A stretch of DNA of 10,282 nucleotides. It comes from Candidatus Eiseniibacteriota bacterium. Its GTDB lineage: Bacteria; Joyebacterota; Joyebacteria; Joyebacterales; Joyebacteraceae. Position numbers and translations under genes: made by a program. Below, in pieces: positions 1 through 6,959 of the stretch. The stretch spans positions 1 to 10,282 of the forward strand of contig DAOVNE010000026.1 in NCBI GenBank assembly GCA_030630395.1, read 5' to 3'. The notes under the pieces are model-generated. The model was not told the DNA's origin and searched no databases. It saw only the letters and a program-made list of their open reading frames with translations. Position 1 is the stretch's first letter, and the number at the start of each line of letters is the position of its first letter.

Positions 1-394
1 CATGACAATCGAGGCAGTGGAGCGTACGCGTCGTGCCGTGGAATTCGATGACCTTCTCACTCCCGGCCATTTGATGAAGACCGTCGATATTCTGGGTGAC
101 GACTGAGCGAACGAAACCGGCTCTCTCGAGTTCCGCAACAGCGACGTGCCCTCTATTCGGCTCGGCACGCTCTATCGCATCGAAGAAGAGCTCCCGGATG
201 AGAGCCCACGAACCGGCCGGGTCCTCAAGAAAACGCCCCAGCTCAATGAAGCTGGGGTCGTGCTTCGCCCAGAGCCCGTCCGGACCTCTGAAAGGTGGTA
301 TTCCGCTCTCGACCGAGATACCGGCGCCCGTGAAAACCACTGTCTCGCATCGATCGCGGATGATGGATGCCGCCCTCATGAGGTCGTCGTCCAT
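1..394 (-). CDS. Sir2-family NAD-dependent protein deacylase (sirtuin), N-terminal part, cut by window edge
   Basis: The first 131 residues are visible; the 3' end runs off the left edge. Sirtuins remove acetyl or other acyl groups from lysines in the cytoplasm, consuming NAD. Seen here: the NAD-binding motif GAGISVESGIPPFRG at residues 23-37, the TQNIDGLH motif at 100-107, the catalytic histidine in EFHG (about residue 119), and the first zinc pair CLDC at 127-130. The second zinc pair would lie outside the window. The ATG at 394 is chosen because a GGGAGG Shine-Dalgarno (399-404) precedes it and the coding starts just before the Rossmann strand. It follows the GlnRS gene by 48 bp and may be read from the same transcript. 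The family is certain; acyl specificity cannot be read from this fragment. Confidence 0.93.
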   Translation of the reverse strand, partial: MDDDLMRAASIIRDRCETVVFTGAGISVESGIPPFRGPDGLWAKHDPSFIELGRFLEDPAGSWALIRELFFDAIERAEPNRGHVAVAELERAGFVRSVVTQNIDGLHQMAGSEKVIEFHGTTRTLHCLDCH

Positions 395-442
395 CGTGCC
401 TCCCTCGGCAGACTGCGCGCACGCGGACCGATGCCCGTGGCC

Positions 443-2197
443 CTACCCCTTGCCCTGCGCCTTCGCTATCTTCGCCCACGTATCTCTCAGACCGACCGAG
501 CGGTTGAAAACGAGGCGCCCGGCTCCGGAGTCCACCGAATCGACCGTGAAGTAGCCCGTCCTCAGGAACTGGTACGGCGTGCCGGGCTGTGCACCTGCAA
601 GACTCGGCTCCAACTTACAGCCCGCGAGGACCTCCAACGAATCGGGGTTCACGAGGTCGGTGAAATCCTGAGCCGCGCCTGCCGCATCCGAGACCGCCTC
701 GCCGTCGGCGGATAGCTCCTCACCCGGGAGGATCGTGTCCTCAGGTGGAGCTTCAAGCAGAAGATGGTCGAACAATCTCACCTCTGCGTCGATGGCATGC
801 TCCGCCGAGACCCAGTGGAGTGTTCCCTTGACCTTGCGACCGTCCGGCGCGTCTCCGCCGCACGTCTCGGGATCGTACGTGCATATAAGCTCCACGACTT
901 CTCCCGTTGCGGAATCCTTCACGACGTCACGGCACGTGATGAAGTAGGCGTGCTTGAGCCGGACCTCGCGCCCCGGAGCCAACCGGAAGAACTTCTTCGG
1001 CGGATCTTCGTGGAAATCGCCTCGCTCGATGTATATGACGCGCGAGAACGGCATCTTCCTCGTTCCCGCCCCCTCATCCTCCGGATTATTGATGGCATCG
1101 AACTCCTCGACCTGTCCCTCGGGGTAGTTCTCGATCACGACCCTGAGCGGCTTCAAGACAGCCATCACCCTTTGCGCCCGCGCGTTCAGATCCTCACGTA
1201 GACAGTGTTCAAGAAGCTCAACCTCGTTGGTCGTAGGCGTCCTGGCCACACCGACGCGACCCAGGAAATCCTTGATGGCCTCAGGTGTGTAGCCGCGTCG
1301 CCTGAGCCCGGCAATCGTCGGCATGCGCGGGTCGTCCCACCCCCACACGTGTTCTCCCTCCACCAGGCGAATGAGCTTCCGCTTGCTGAGAATCGTGCGC
1401 GTGAGGTTCAGACGTGCGAACTCTATCTGCTGAGGGTGGTAAACATCCAGCGCATCGAGGAACCAGTCGTAGAGTGCACGATGGTCCTCGAACTCGATCG
1501 AGCAGTTCGAGTGCGTGATGCGCTCGATGGAGTCCGACAGACAGTGTGTGAAATCGTACATCGGGTATATGCACCACGCGTTCCCCGTCCGGTGGTGTGA
1601 GGCGTGAAGAATGCGATATATGACGGGGTCGCGCATGTTGATGTTCGGCGAGGCCATGTCGATCTTCGCGCGAAGCGTCCTCGAACCGTTCGGGAACTCC
1701 CCCGCCTTCATGCGTTCAAAGAGTCCCATGTTCTCATCGACCGAGCGGTCGCGGTACGGGCTGTTCCGTCCCTTCTCGGTCAGTGTCCCACGGTACTCGC
1801 GCATCTCATCCTGTGAGAGATCGCAGACGTACGCCTTCCCAAGCCTGATGAGCTCAAGCGCATACTCGTAGAGACGATCGAAGTAGTCCGACGCGTAGAA
1901 GAGACGGTCGCCCCAATCGAAGCCCATCCAGTGGATGTCTGCCACGATCTGGTCGACGTACTCCGTCTCCTCCTTGGTAGGATTCGTATCGTCGAAGCGG
2001 AGATTGCAAAGACCTCCGTGCTCCTCGGCAATCGAGAAATTGAGGTTGAACGCCTTCGCGTGACCGACATGAAGGTAACCGTTCGGCTCGGGGGGGAAAC
2101 GTGTCTGAACGCGCCCATCGAACCGCCCGGTCCGGTTGTCCTCCTCAACCCTCGCTCTCACGAAATCGAGGGCACGCTCTCCATCGTTCTTCGCCAT
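443..2197 (-). CDS. glnS: Glutaminyl-tRNA synthetase (GlnRS)
   Basis: This 584-residue enzyme charges tRNA-Gln with glutamine in the cytoplasm using ATP. It is a class I synthetase: the HIGH motif appears as HVGH at residues 43-46 inside [12 protein letters not shown], and the KMSKS motif as LSKRK at 270-274. Long blocks match the E. coli enzyme as I recall it, for example [54 protein letters not shown] and [13 protein letters not shown] near the C-terminus. It is about 30 residues longer than E. coli GlnRS, partly through an acidic, alanine-rich insertion just before [11 protein letters not shown] in the anticodon-binding beta-barrel part. An AAGGAAAGG stretch (2209-2217) lies upstream of the ATG, a slightly long spacing. 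A GlnRS implies direct charging, although a GatCAB route could coexist elsewhere. Stop codon is TAG. Confidence 0.98.
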   Translation of the reverse strand: MAKNDGERALDFVRARVEEDNRTGRFDGRVQTRFPPEPNGYLHVGHAKAFNLNFSIAEEHGGLCNLRFDDTNPTKEETEYVDQIVADIHWMGFDWGDRLFYASDYFDRLYEYALELIRLGKAYVCDLSQDEMREYRGTLTEKGRNSPYRDRSVDENMGLFERMKAGEFPNGSRTLRAKIDMASPNINMRDPVIYRILHASHHRTGNAWCIYPMYDFTHCLSDSIERITHSNCSIEFEDHRALYDWFLDALDVYHPQQIEFARLNLTRTILSKRKLIRLVEGEHVWGWDDPRMPTIAGLRRRGYTPEAIKDFLGRVGVARTPTTNEVELLEHCLREDLNARAQRVMAVLKPLRVVIENYPEGQVEEFDAINNPEDEGAGTRKMPFSRVIYIERGDFHEDPPKKFFRLAPGREVRLKHAYFITCRDVVKDSATGEVVELICTYDPETCGGDAPDGRKVKGTLHWVSAEHAIDAEVRLFDHLLLEAPPEDTILPGEELSADGEAVSDAAGAAQDFTDLVNPDSLEVLAGCKLEPSLAGAQPGTPYQFLRTGYFTVDSVDSGAGRLVFNRSVGLRDTWAKIAKAQGKG

Positions 2198-2261
2198 CTA
2201 CTGAACTGCCTTTCCTTAGCGGATGTGCGCCGGTGCGGCGCGTGCGCGCGGCTCCGCGAGC

Positions 2262-3788
2262 CTACCCATCGAGGCTTCCGACAGCGCTCTCAACAGCATC
2301 GAGAATCTCACACGACCGGACCAGCTCCTGCATCGCCGTGTGGTCGGGATAGAGCGGCCGGTCGATATCCAGGAACTCAACGTGCTTCCTGATGACCGCA
2401 TGTGCCGCGCTCGTTCCCTTCCCCTTCTTGAAATCACGGAAGTCCATCGCCTGCGCCGCCGCCATTAACTCGATTCCCAGAATGCCGTACGCGTTGTCGA
2501 TGATCTGTCCGTTCTTGATCGCCGTGTTCATGCCCATCGAGACGAAGTCTTCCTGATCAGCTGCTGCCGGTATCGACTGAATGCTCGCCGGCATCGACAG
2601 GATGCGCTGCTCCACGATGAGGCTGTCGGCCGTGTACTGCGAGAGCATCATTCCGGACATCATCCCTGCGCCCTTTGAGAGAAACGGCGGAAGTCCGACC
2701 GAGAGCGCCGGGTTCGTCAGGCGATTCATGCGCCGTTCCGACAGAACGCAGACCATTGTTATGGCAGCACCCGCCATGTCCATCGGCAGCGAGACCGGTG
2801 ATCCCTGGAAGTTCGCGCCCGTGATCGTGAGCTTGTGCTCGGGGAAGAAGACCGGGTTATCACCGACACCGTTGAGCTCGACTTCGACCTGACTCTTCGC
2901 CCACAGGATCGCATCCTGCGCGGCGCCGATGACCTGCGGAGTCGAACGCATTGAGTAGGCGTCCTGGACCTTCATCTTCAGGTTGCCCTCTACCACATCA
3001 CCACCGGCCATCACCTTAAGCAGCACTCCCGCTGTTCTGATGGCGCCCTTGAACCCGCGTGCCTGATGCAGACACACGTCGTAGGGCTTCGTGTTCGCCA
3101 TCAGGGCTTCGAGCGACATCGCGCAGGCAATCTCGGCGTGCTTGAGTATGCGCGTCATGTCGTAGATGTGGATCGCGCTCATCGCGGTCAGGAGGTTCGA
3201 ACCGTTGATGATGGCAAGCCCGTCCCGCGCCTCGAGTCCCGGAATCGGGATGCCCGCCTTCTCCATGGCCTCCTTGCCGGGAAGAAGCTCGCCCTCGTAG
3301 TAGGCGTGCCCCTCACCCATGAGGAGAAGCGCTATCTGGCTCATCGGCGCGAGATCACCGCTGGCCCCGACCGAGCCCTTCTGGCAGACGAACGGGGTCA
3401 CTCCCTTGTTGAGCATTGCCACGAGCGTGAGAGTGATGTCAGGACGACACCCGGACCGGCCGTTACAGTGCACGTTGATCCTACCCGCCATCGCTCCGCG
3501 CACGTACTCGAGCGGTGCGGGGTCGCCGATACCGGCCGCGTGATTGTAGATGAGGTACTTCTGGAACTGCTCTACCTGCTCGTCTGTCAGCACAACCTCG
3601 GAGAACTCACCGATGCCCGTGTTGACACCGTACATGATCTCGTGTGCCTGGATCTTCTCTTCCAGCATCGCGCGGCAGACCTTGATCCTCTCGAGTGCAT
3701 CCGGATGGATCTCGACCTTCTCCCCGTGCCGCGCGATCGCCACAAGTTTATCGACAGTCAGTCCGTTCCCGTCCAGTGCGATCGCCAT
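2262..3788 (-). CDS. hutH: Aromatic amino acid ammonia-lyase, HutH (histidine ammonia-lyase) type
   Basis: This 508-residue protein matches the usual HutH length. The family eliminates ammonia from histidine, phenylalanine or tyrosine through an MIO cofactor formed from an internal Ala-Ser-Gly. Here that triad is A142-S143-G144 in GSVGASGDLAP. Other active-site residues fall almost exactly at HutH numbering: Tyr53 (YGVNTG), His83 (NHAAGIG), Asn195 (IINGS), Tyr278 and Arg281 (QDAYSMR), Phe327 (NFQGSP) and Glu413 (QEDFVSMG). His83 and the Glu favour histidine, and the Glu argues against an ergothionase-type enzyme. Asn82, Gln328 and Phe415 differ from typical HutH, so the substrate is not settled. 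The ATG at 3788 is preferred over one at 3851 because AAGGAGAG (3793-3800) sits just upstream and homologues begin near here. No hutU, hutI or other histidine-degradation gene is nearby. Stop is TAG. Confidence 0.88.
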   Translation of the reverse strand: MAIALDGNGLTVDKLVAIARHGEKVEIHPDALERIKVCRAMLEEKIQAHEIMYGVNTGIGEFSEVVLTDEQVEQFQKYLIYNHAAGIGDPAPLEYVRGAMAGRINVHCNGRSGCRPDITLTLVAMLNKGVTPFVCQKGSVGASGDLAPMSQIALLLMGEGHAYYEGELLPGKEAMEKAGIPIPGLEARDGLAIINGSNLLTAMSAIHIYDMTRILKHAEIACAMSLEALMANTKPYDVCLHQARGFKGAIRTAGVLLKVMAGGDVVEGNLKMKVQDAYSMRSTPQVIGAAQDAILWAKSQVEVELNGVGDNPVFFPEHKLTITGANFQGSPVSLPMDMAGAAITMVCVLSERRMNRLTNPALSVGLPPFLSKGAGMMSGMMLSQYTADSLIVEQRILSMPASIQSIPAAADQEDFVSMGMNTAIKNGQIIDNAYGILGIELMAAAQAMDFRDFKKGKGTSAAHAVIRKHVEFLDIDRPLYPDHTAMQELVRSCEILDAVESAVGSLDG

Positions 3789-3792
3789 TCGT

Positions 3793-3800
3793 CTCTCCTT
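3793..3800 (-). promoter_or_regulatory. Ribosome binding site that sets the ammonia-lyase start
   Basis: AAGGAGAG on the minus strand, 4 nt from the ATG at 3788 (6 nt if counted from AAGGAG). It rules in favour of this start over the upstream in-frame ATG at 3851, which would add 21 residues with no similarity to the family. Confidence 0.75.
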
Positions 3801-3845
3801 CTGGGTTGTGTTCTCTTCGCTTGCCTGACGGCACTCTCCGCCCGG

Positions 3846-3901
3846 CGGCACAATGCTTCACGAGCCCCCCTTGGGGCTCCAAAGGCACCGACATTGTGTC
3901 G
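3846..3901 (-). repeat. Nested inverted repeat in the leader of the ammonia-lyase gene
   Basis: The 182-bp gap between the methyltransferase stop and the ammonia-lyase start (3789-3970) holds two nested hairpins. The inner one pairs GAGCCCC (3862-3868) with GGGGCTC (3873-3879) around a 4-nt loop. The outer one pairs CACAATG (3849-3855) with CATTGTG (3892-3898), and two further pairs follow after one mismatch. No T-run follows the inner stem on the minus strand, so it does not look like a standard intrinsic terminator. It could be a leader RNA structure, a U-independent terminator for the methyltransferase, or a protein-binding palindrome. The rest of the gap shows no ORF and no convincing sigma70 promoter. 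Confidence 0.55.
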
Positions 3902-3970
3902 ATTGTCTCAGAGTCGGATGGGCGCCCACAAGCTCAATCTGGAGGCAGGAGGCCGCACGATCGAGCATTC

Positions 3971-4687
3971 CTACGCTTCGGGAGCGCGGAAGACGAAGAT
4001 GCTGGAGGAGGGCACGCCGGGCTCAAACCCTTTCCCACGGAAGCTCCCCAAGTGGTCGATCATCAGGAAACCGCGCTTCTCGTGCATGCGCACGCAATCC
4101 TCTGTGCAGAGAGGGTGAAGCCCAACCTCTCCTGCGAAAACGACCCCATCTTTGCCCACTAGCCTGGTGGCAAAGGTGACGTCGTCCCCGTCGATGGATG
4201 GGTAACGCCTCTCGAAGACTATCTTCCCTCCCCGTATGGGAACATCGGGGAATCGATGCGATTCCTTCGTGAGGAGGTAGTCCCAGTTCACGAGCTGCAC
4301 CACCCAGGGCGCTCCGGGGACGAGAAGCGATGCCAGGTCACCCAGGAATCCGTCGAGCTCGTCGTGTGTGATGTGAGAGATGACGTTCCCGATGCAGAAT
4401 GCGCCGGAGAGCGGCCCGTCGAGGGCGCCGATTCCGAGCATGTCCATCACGCGAAACTCCGGCTCGCTGTGACGCAGGCGCGCGGCGGCGATCATCTCAG
4501 CGTCGAGGTCTATGCCGACCGCGTCGAACCCTGCCTGGGTGAGCCTCCCACAGTAGTCTCCAGTCCCGCACCCGACATCAAGGATGCGCCCACTGTCCGA
4601 AAGCCGCTCAAGCAGGAATTCGTAGACGGGCTCCTCGAACGGGAACACCTCTTCGTAGTACTCAGCGAAGTCTGAGTAGAAGGACAT
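3971..4687 (-). CDS. Class I SAM-dependent methyltransferase
   Basis: A 238-residue soluble protein of the Rossmann-fold methyltransferase type. SAM-binding motif I is ILDVGCGTGDY at residues 35-45, followed by the acidic motif II region in AVGIDLDAEMIAAAR (57-70). Further strands fit the fold: AFCIGNVISHI (motif IV region) and a C-terminal block with GFLMIDHLGSF. The N-terminus (YSDFAEYYEEVFP) resembles small methyltransferases acting on small molecules, but the acceptor cannot be predicted. The ATG at 4687 is chosen because CGGAGA with GGAG at 4695-4698 lies 7 nt upstream; an in-frame GTG at 4738 would add 17 residues without similarity. The gene lies 83 bp after the orphan lipoprotein and 182 bp before the ammonia-lyase. 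It is too short and lacks the features for an EgtD-type histidine methyltransferase. Stop is TAG. Confidence 0.9.
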   Translation of the reverse strand: MSFYSDFAEYYEEVFPFEEPVYEFLLERLSDSGRILDVGCGTGDYCGRLTQAGFDAVGIDLDAEMIAAARLRHSEPEFRVMDMLGIGALDGPLSGAFCIGNVISHITHDELDGFLGDLASLLVPGAPWVVQLVNWDYLLTKESHRFPDVPIRGGKIVFERRYPSIDGDDVTFATRLVGKDGVVFAGEVGLHPLCTEDCVRMHEKRGFLMIDHLGSFRGKGFEPGVPSSSIFVFRAPEA

Positions 4688-4770
4688 CTCAAGTCTCCGA
4701 AAGCACACCGATCGGCGTCCATGACCGTTCGCTTCCACAGAGCCGCGTCAGACGGAACGACAAGATCGGA

Positions 4771-5403
4771 CTAGTTCGTGGCGATAATCCCGTCTCTGAT
4801 CAGCTGGTCGACCACCTCTCGCGACACCGACTGGGCGAAGCCGACCCTGCCGATCGAAGGATCCCCGGCGGTTCTGGCGACGGCGAGCCAGACCACGTCC
4901 CCGCTGGCCCTGTCAATCAGCTCCGCGGAGAAGGCGGCCCAGGCGTCCACGTCTATGTGTCCCGGGGTCCATTCGGTGTACGAGTGAATGCGGCCCGTGT
5001 ACGGGTTGACACGGCGAACCCTGTGGACACGATCAGGCGTGCGGTGCTTCGTCGCACCGCTGTCCGTCAGCTCGACGGTGAGGACCGCATCGATCCCGTT
5101 CTTGTCGAGTTCCCGCTGCCGCTCGACGTACGTGTAGTCCTTCCCGGCGAAGAAGACCGAGTACTGAGACACCGCGTTGGCCCCCCGCAGAGACAGCTCC
5201 TTGACAAGGTAGTCCTCCGCGCTGTGCGCGGTCAGGGCGTCGTCGATATCGATCCAGACGAGTATCTTCTCGTATGGGTACCCTCTGTAGTCGGGCGATG
5301 TCTGTGACCGAATATCGGTCGACGCACAGCCGGCAATGATCGCCGTGAGTGGAAGGAGAACCGCGATCAATGCAATAGACCTTCGGATCGTCGTCCCTCT
5401 CAT
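4771..5403 (-). CDS. Orphan lipoprotein of unknown function
   Basis: This 210-residue protein begins with a charged n-region (RGTTIRR), a hydrophobic stretch and a lipobox IAGC with the lipidated cysteine at residue 26, so it should be anchored to a membrane after signal peptidase II cleavage. The mature part has an alternating alpha/beta pattern: a strand EKILVWIDID, a helix AEDYLVKELSLRG, the strand IDAVLTVEL, and later RASGDVVWLAVA. This resembles small lipoproteins with a TolB-N-like or DUF4136-like fold, but I cannot assign a family. The ATG at 5403 has an excellent AAGGAGG (5413-5419) at 9 nt; a longer ORF to 5529 overlaps the YjbQ gene and is unlikely. It sits 70 bp after yjbQ. The stop codon is TAG. 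Confidence 0.82.
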   Translation of the reverse strand: MRGTTIRRSIALIAVLLPLTAIIAGCASTDIRSQTSPDYRGYPYEKILVWIDIDDALTAHSAEDYLVKELSLRGANAVSQYSVFFAGKDYTYVERQRELDKNGIDAVLTVELTDSGATKHRTPDRVHRVRRVNPYTGRIHSYTEWTPGHIDVDAWAAFSAELIDRASGDVVWLAVARTAGDPSIGRVGFAQSVSREVVDQLIRDGIIATN

Positions 5404-5473
5404 GATTCCGTTCCTCCTTGTGCGGCGTAGCCCACAGGGTCGCTTCCTGCTCGCAAGCACCCATGAAGGCGGA

Positions 5474-5893
5474 TCAGTCACCAATGATCTTGACGAGAAC
5501 GCGTTTCCGTCGACCGCCGTCGAACTCACCGTAGAAGATCTGCTCCCACGGTCCGAAGTCCAGCGAGCCCTTGGTGATGGCCACGATCACCTCTCGCCCC
5601 ATCACCTGACGCTTCAAGTGCGCGTCCCCGTTGTCCTCTCCGGTCCGGTTGTGCTTGTATGCGCCCACTGGCTCGTGTGGAGCAAGTCCCTCCAACCAGC
5701 GTTCGTAATCCTGATGAAGCCCGGACTCATCATCATTGATGAACACGGACGCCGTGATGTGCATCGCGTTGACCAACACGAGACCCTCAGATACTCCGGA
5801 CTCCGCGAGCGCATCCTCCACGTCTGGCGTGATATTGATGAACGCTCGGCGCCCGGCTGTATTGAACCAGAGTTCTTTCCTGTAGCTCTTCAC
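5474..5893 (-). CDS. yjbQ: YjbQ/UPF0047 family protein
   Basis: A 139-residue protein covering the whole UPF0047 (YjbQ) domain. Diagnostic blocks are visible: [14 protein letters not shown] (45-58), [19 protein letters not shown] (81-99) and [19 protein letters not shown] (114-132). Members form small oligomeric enzymes of uncertain physiological role; weak thiamine-phosphate synthase activity has been reported for the family. Start choice: the ATG at 5899 directly abuts an AGGAG (5900-5904), too close to be used well. The GTG at 5893 lies 6 nt from that AGGAG and gives the usual family start ([12 protein letters not shown]). The gene begins 24 bp after the DHOD-like gene and probably shares its transcript. 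Stop is TGA. Confidence 0.93.
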   Translation of the reverse strand: MKSYRKELWFNTAGRRAFINITPDVEDALAESGVSEGLVLVNAMHITASVFINDDESGLHQDYERWLEGLAPHEPVGAYKHNRTGEDNGDAHLKRQVMGREVIVAITKGSLDFGPWEQIFYGEFDGGRRKRVLVKIIGD

Positions 5894-5899
5894 CCTCAT

Positions 5900-5904
5900 C
5901 TCCT
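5900..5904 (-). promoter_or_regulatory. Ribosome binding site favouring the GTG start of yjbQ
   Basis: AGGAG on the minus strand. It touches the ATG at 5899 with no spacer but stands 6 nt before the in-frame GTG at 5893, so the shorter start is mechanically more likely. Confidence 0.6.
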
Positions 5905-5917
5905 GGCGTGTCCGACG

Positions 5918-6904
5918 CTACTTCTTGTGCACCGAGTCCTTCATGAACTGAACGCGCTCATAGCTCGCCGGATTCGAACTCGTCTCCTGGCTCATCTTCC
6001 CGCGGAGATCGGCCACTGACGCGTAGTCGTGAGAGTCCATCCAGCTTCCGAGTTCACCAAGTATGACCCCGGCGTGGCTGATTCCGTGCTTGTAGAAGGC
6101 TGAGCAGACCTGCACGGCGGTGGCGCCGGCCAGCAGTTGTTTCACGACAGCGGCTCCGTCGTGGATTCCGGTCGTGGCCGCGAGATCGCACTCGAGCTGT
6201 CCCGCGAGGATGGACACCCATCTGAGTGTGGGATACATCTCGTCGGGGCTGCTGAGATGCCCCGTGCGAACAAGCTCCATCTTCTCAAGATCGAAATCGA
6301 AGCGCAGGAACCGATTGAACAGCACGATCGCGTCGACCCCTGCTTCACAAAGACCCGCTGCCGTGTGTGCAAGCCCGGAGAAGAACGAACCGATCTTGAT
6401 GGCCACAGGGATAGACGTGTGCTCCTTCACTGACCTCACGGCGTCCATGTAGACCTGCTCGTTTGCGCGTCCATCGTGCTCAGGGTCTGAGGGAAACACG
6501 AAGACGTTGAGTTCGAGCGCATCAGCACCGGCGGCTTCCACGCGCTTCGCGAAGTCCAGCCAGCCCGTGGCGGAGACACAGTGGATGCTGGCAATCACGG
6601 GAGCAGAGACGGCCTTCTTCGCTTCGGACACGAGCGAGATGTAGCGTCCGACGGCGTTCTCCATGCCGTAGTTCCGGACGTAGTCAGCAGCCTCCGGGTG
6701 CATGTACGGCGTCCGCCCTGACGCCACCACACCGTCAACCTCAGCTGTGATCTCCTCCTCGAATATCGACTTGAGCACCACCGCCCCCACCCCGGCCTCA
6801 TCGCATGCAACGACACCTTCCAGGGAACTCGTCAGGCCGGAACTCCCGACAACCAGCGGGTTCTTGAGCTTGAGCCCCATGTATGTTGTAGCCAGGTTTG
6901 CCAT
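5918..6904 (-). CDS. Dihydroorotate dehydrogenase-like flavoprotein (class 1-like, not true PyrD)
   Basis: A 328-residue TIM-barrel protein of the 'dihydroorotate dehydrogenase-like' group that resembles class 1 PyrD. FMN-site signatures are visible: NPLVVGSSGLT (15-25), AVVLKSIFEEEI near 41-52, the lysine strand PVAIKIGSFF, AIVLFNRF, and AATTGIHDGAAV with AVQVCSAFYKHG for phosphate binding. Where true class 1 enzymes carry NxSCPN with the catalytic cysteine or serine nearby, this protein has LNVFVFPSDPEHDG, so orotate synthesis is doubtful. Its C-terminus (LRGKMSQETSSNPASYERVQFM) is typical of this subgroup. The true substrate is unknown; the group often occurs near anaerobic redox genes. 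The ATG at 6904 has GGGAGGG (6912-6918) at 7 nt. It starts 55 bp after the phosphatase gene and yjbQ follows at 24 bp. Stop is TAG. Confidence 0.88.
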   Translation of the reverse strand: MANLATTYMGLKLKNPLVVGSSGLTSSLEGVVACDEAGVGAVVLKSIFEEEITAEVDGVVASGRTPYMHPEAADYVRNYGMENAVGRYISLVSEAKKAVSAPVIASIHCVSATGWLDFAKRVEAAGADALELNVFVFPSDPEHDGRANEQVYMDAVRSVKEHTSIPVAIKIGSFFSGLAHTAAGLCEAGVDAIVLFNRFLRFDFDLEKMELVRTGHLSSPDEMYPTLRWVSILAGQLECDLAATTGIHDGAAVVKQLLAGATAVQVCSAFYKHGISHAGVILGELGSWMDSHDYASVADLRGKMSQETSSNPASYERVQFMKDSVHKK

Positions 6905-6959
6905 CTCAGTTCCCTCCCACTTGTGGTGCAGGCCGCGTGGTCGCGGGCTGTGGTCCGTT

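Noticed and set aside
3862..3879. Intrinsic terminator for the methyltransferase
   Set aside because: The stem is good but no T-run follows on the minus strand, so I list it as an inverted repeat and not a terminator.
3900..3960. Promoter upstream of the ammonia-lyase (TTGTGG with GACAAT, 18 nt apart)
   Set aside because: Only three to four bases match in each box, not better than chance in this gap.
3066..4118. Long 350-residue plus-strand open frame
   Set aside because: It lies antisense to the conserved ammonia-lyase and the methyltransferase end, has a low-complexity Arg/His/Leu-rich composition, and shows no recognisable motif; it is a shadow of a GC-rich gene.
5336..6019. 227-residue plus-strand open frame
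   Set aside because: It is antisense to the lipoprotein start, all of yjbQ and the end of the DHOD-like gene, each of which has clear family motifs.
6933..6946. Short hairpin CCGCG-TGGT-CGCGG between phosphatase and DHOD-like gene
   Set aside because: A 5-bp stem of pure GC without a T-run is expected by chance in DNA of this composition.
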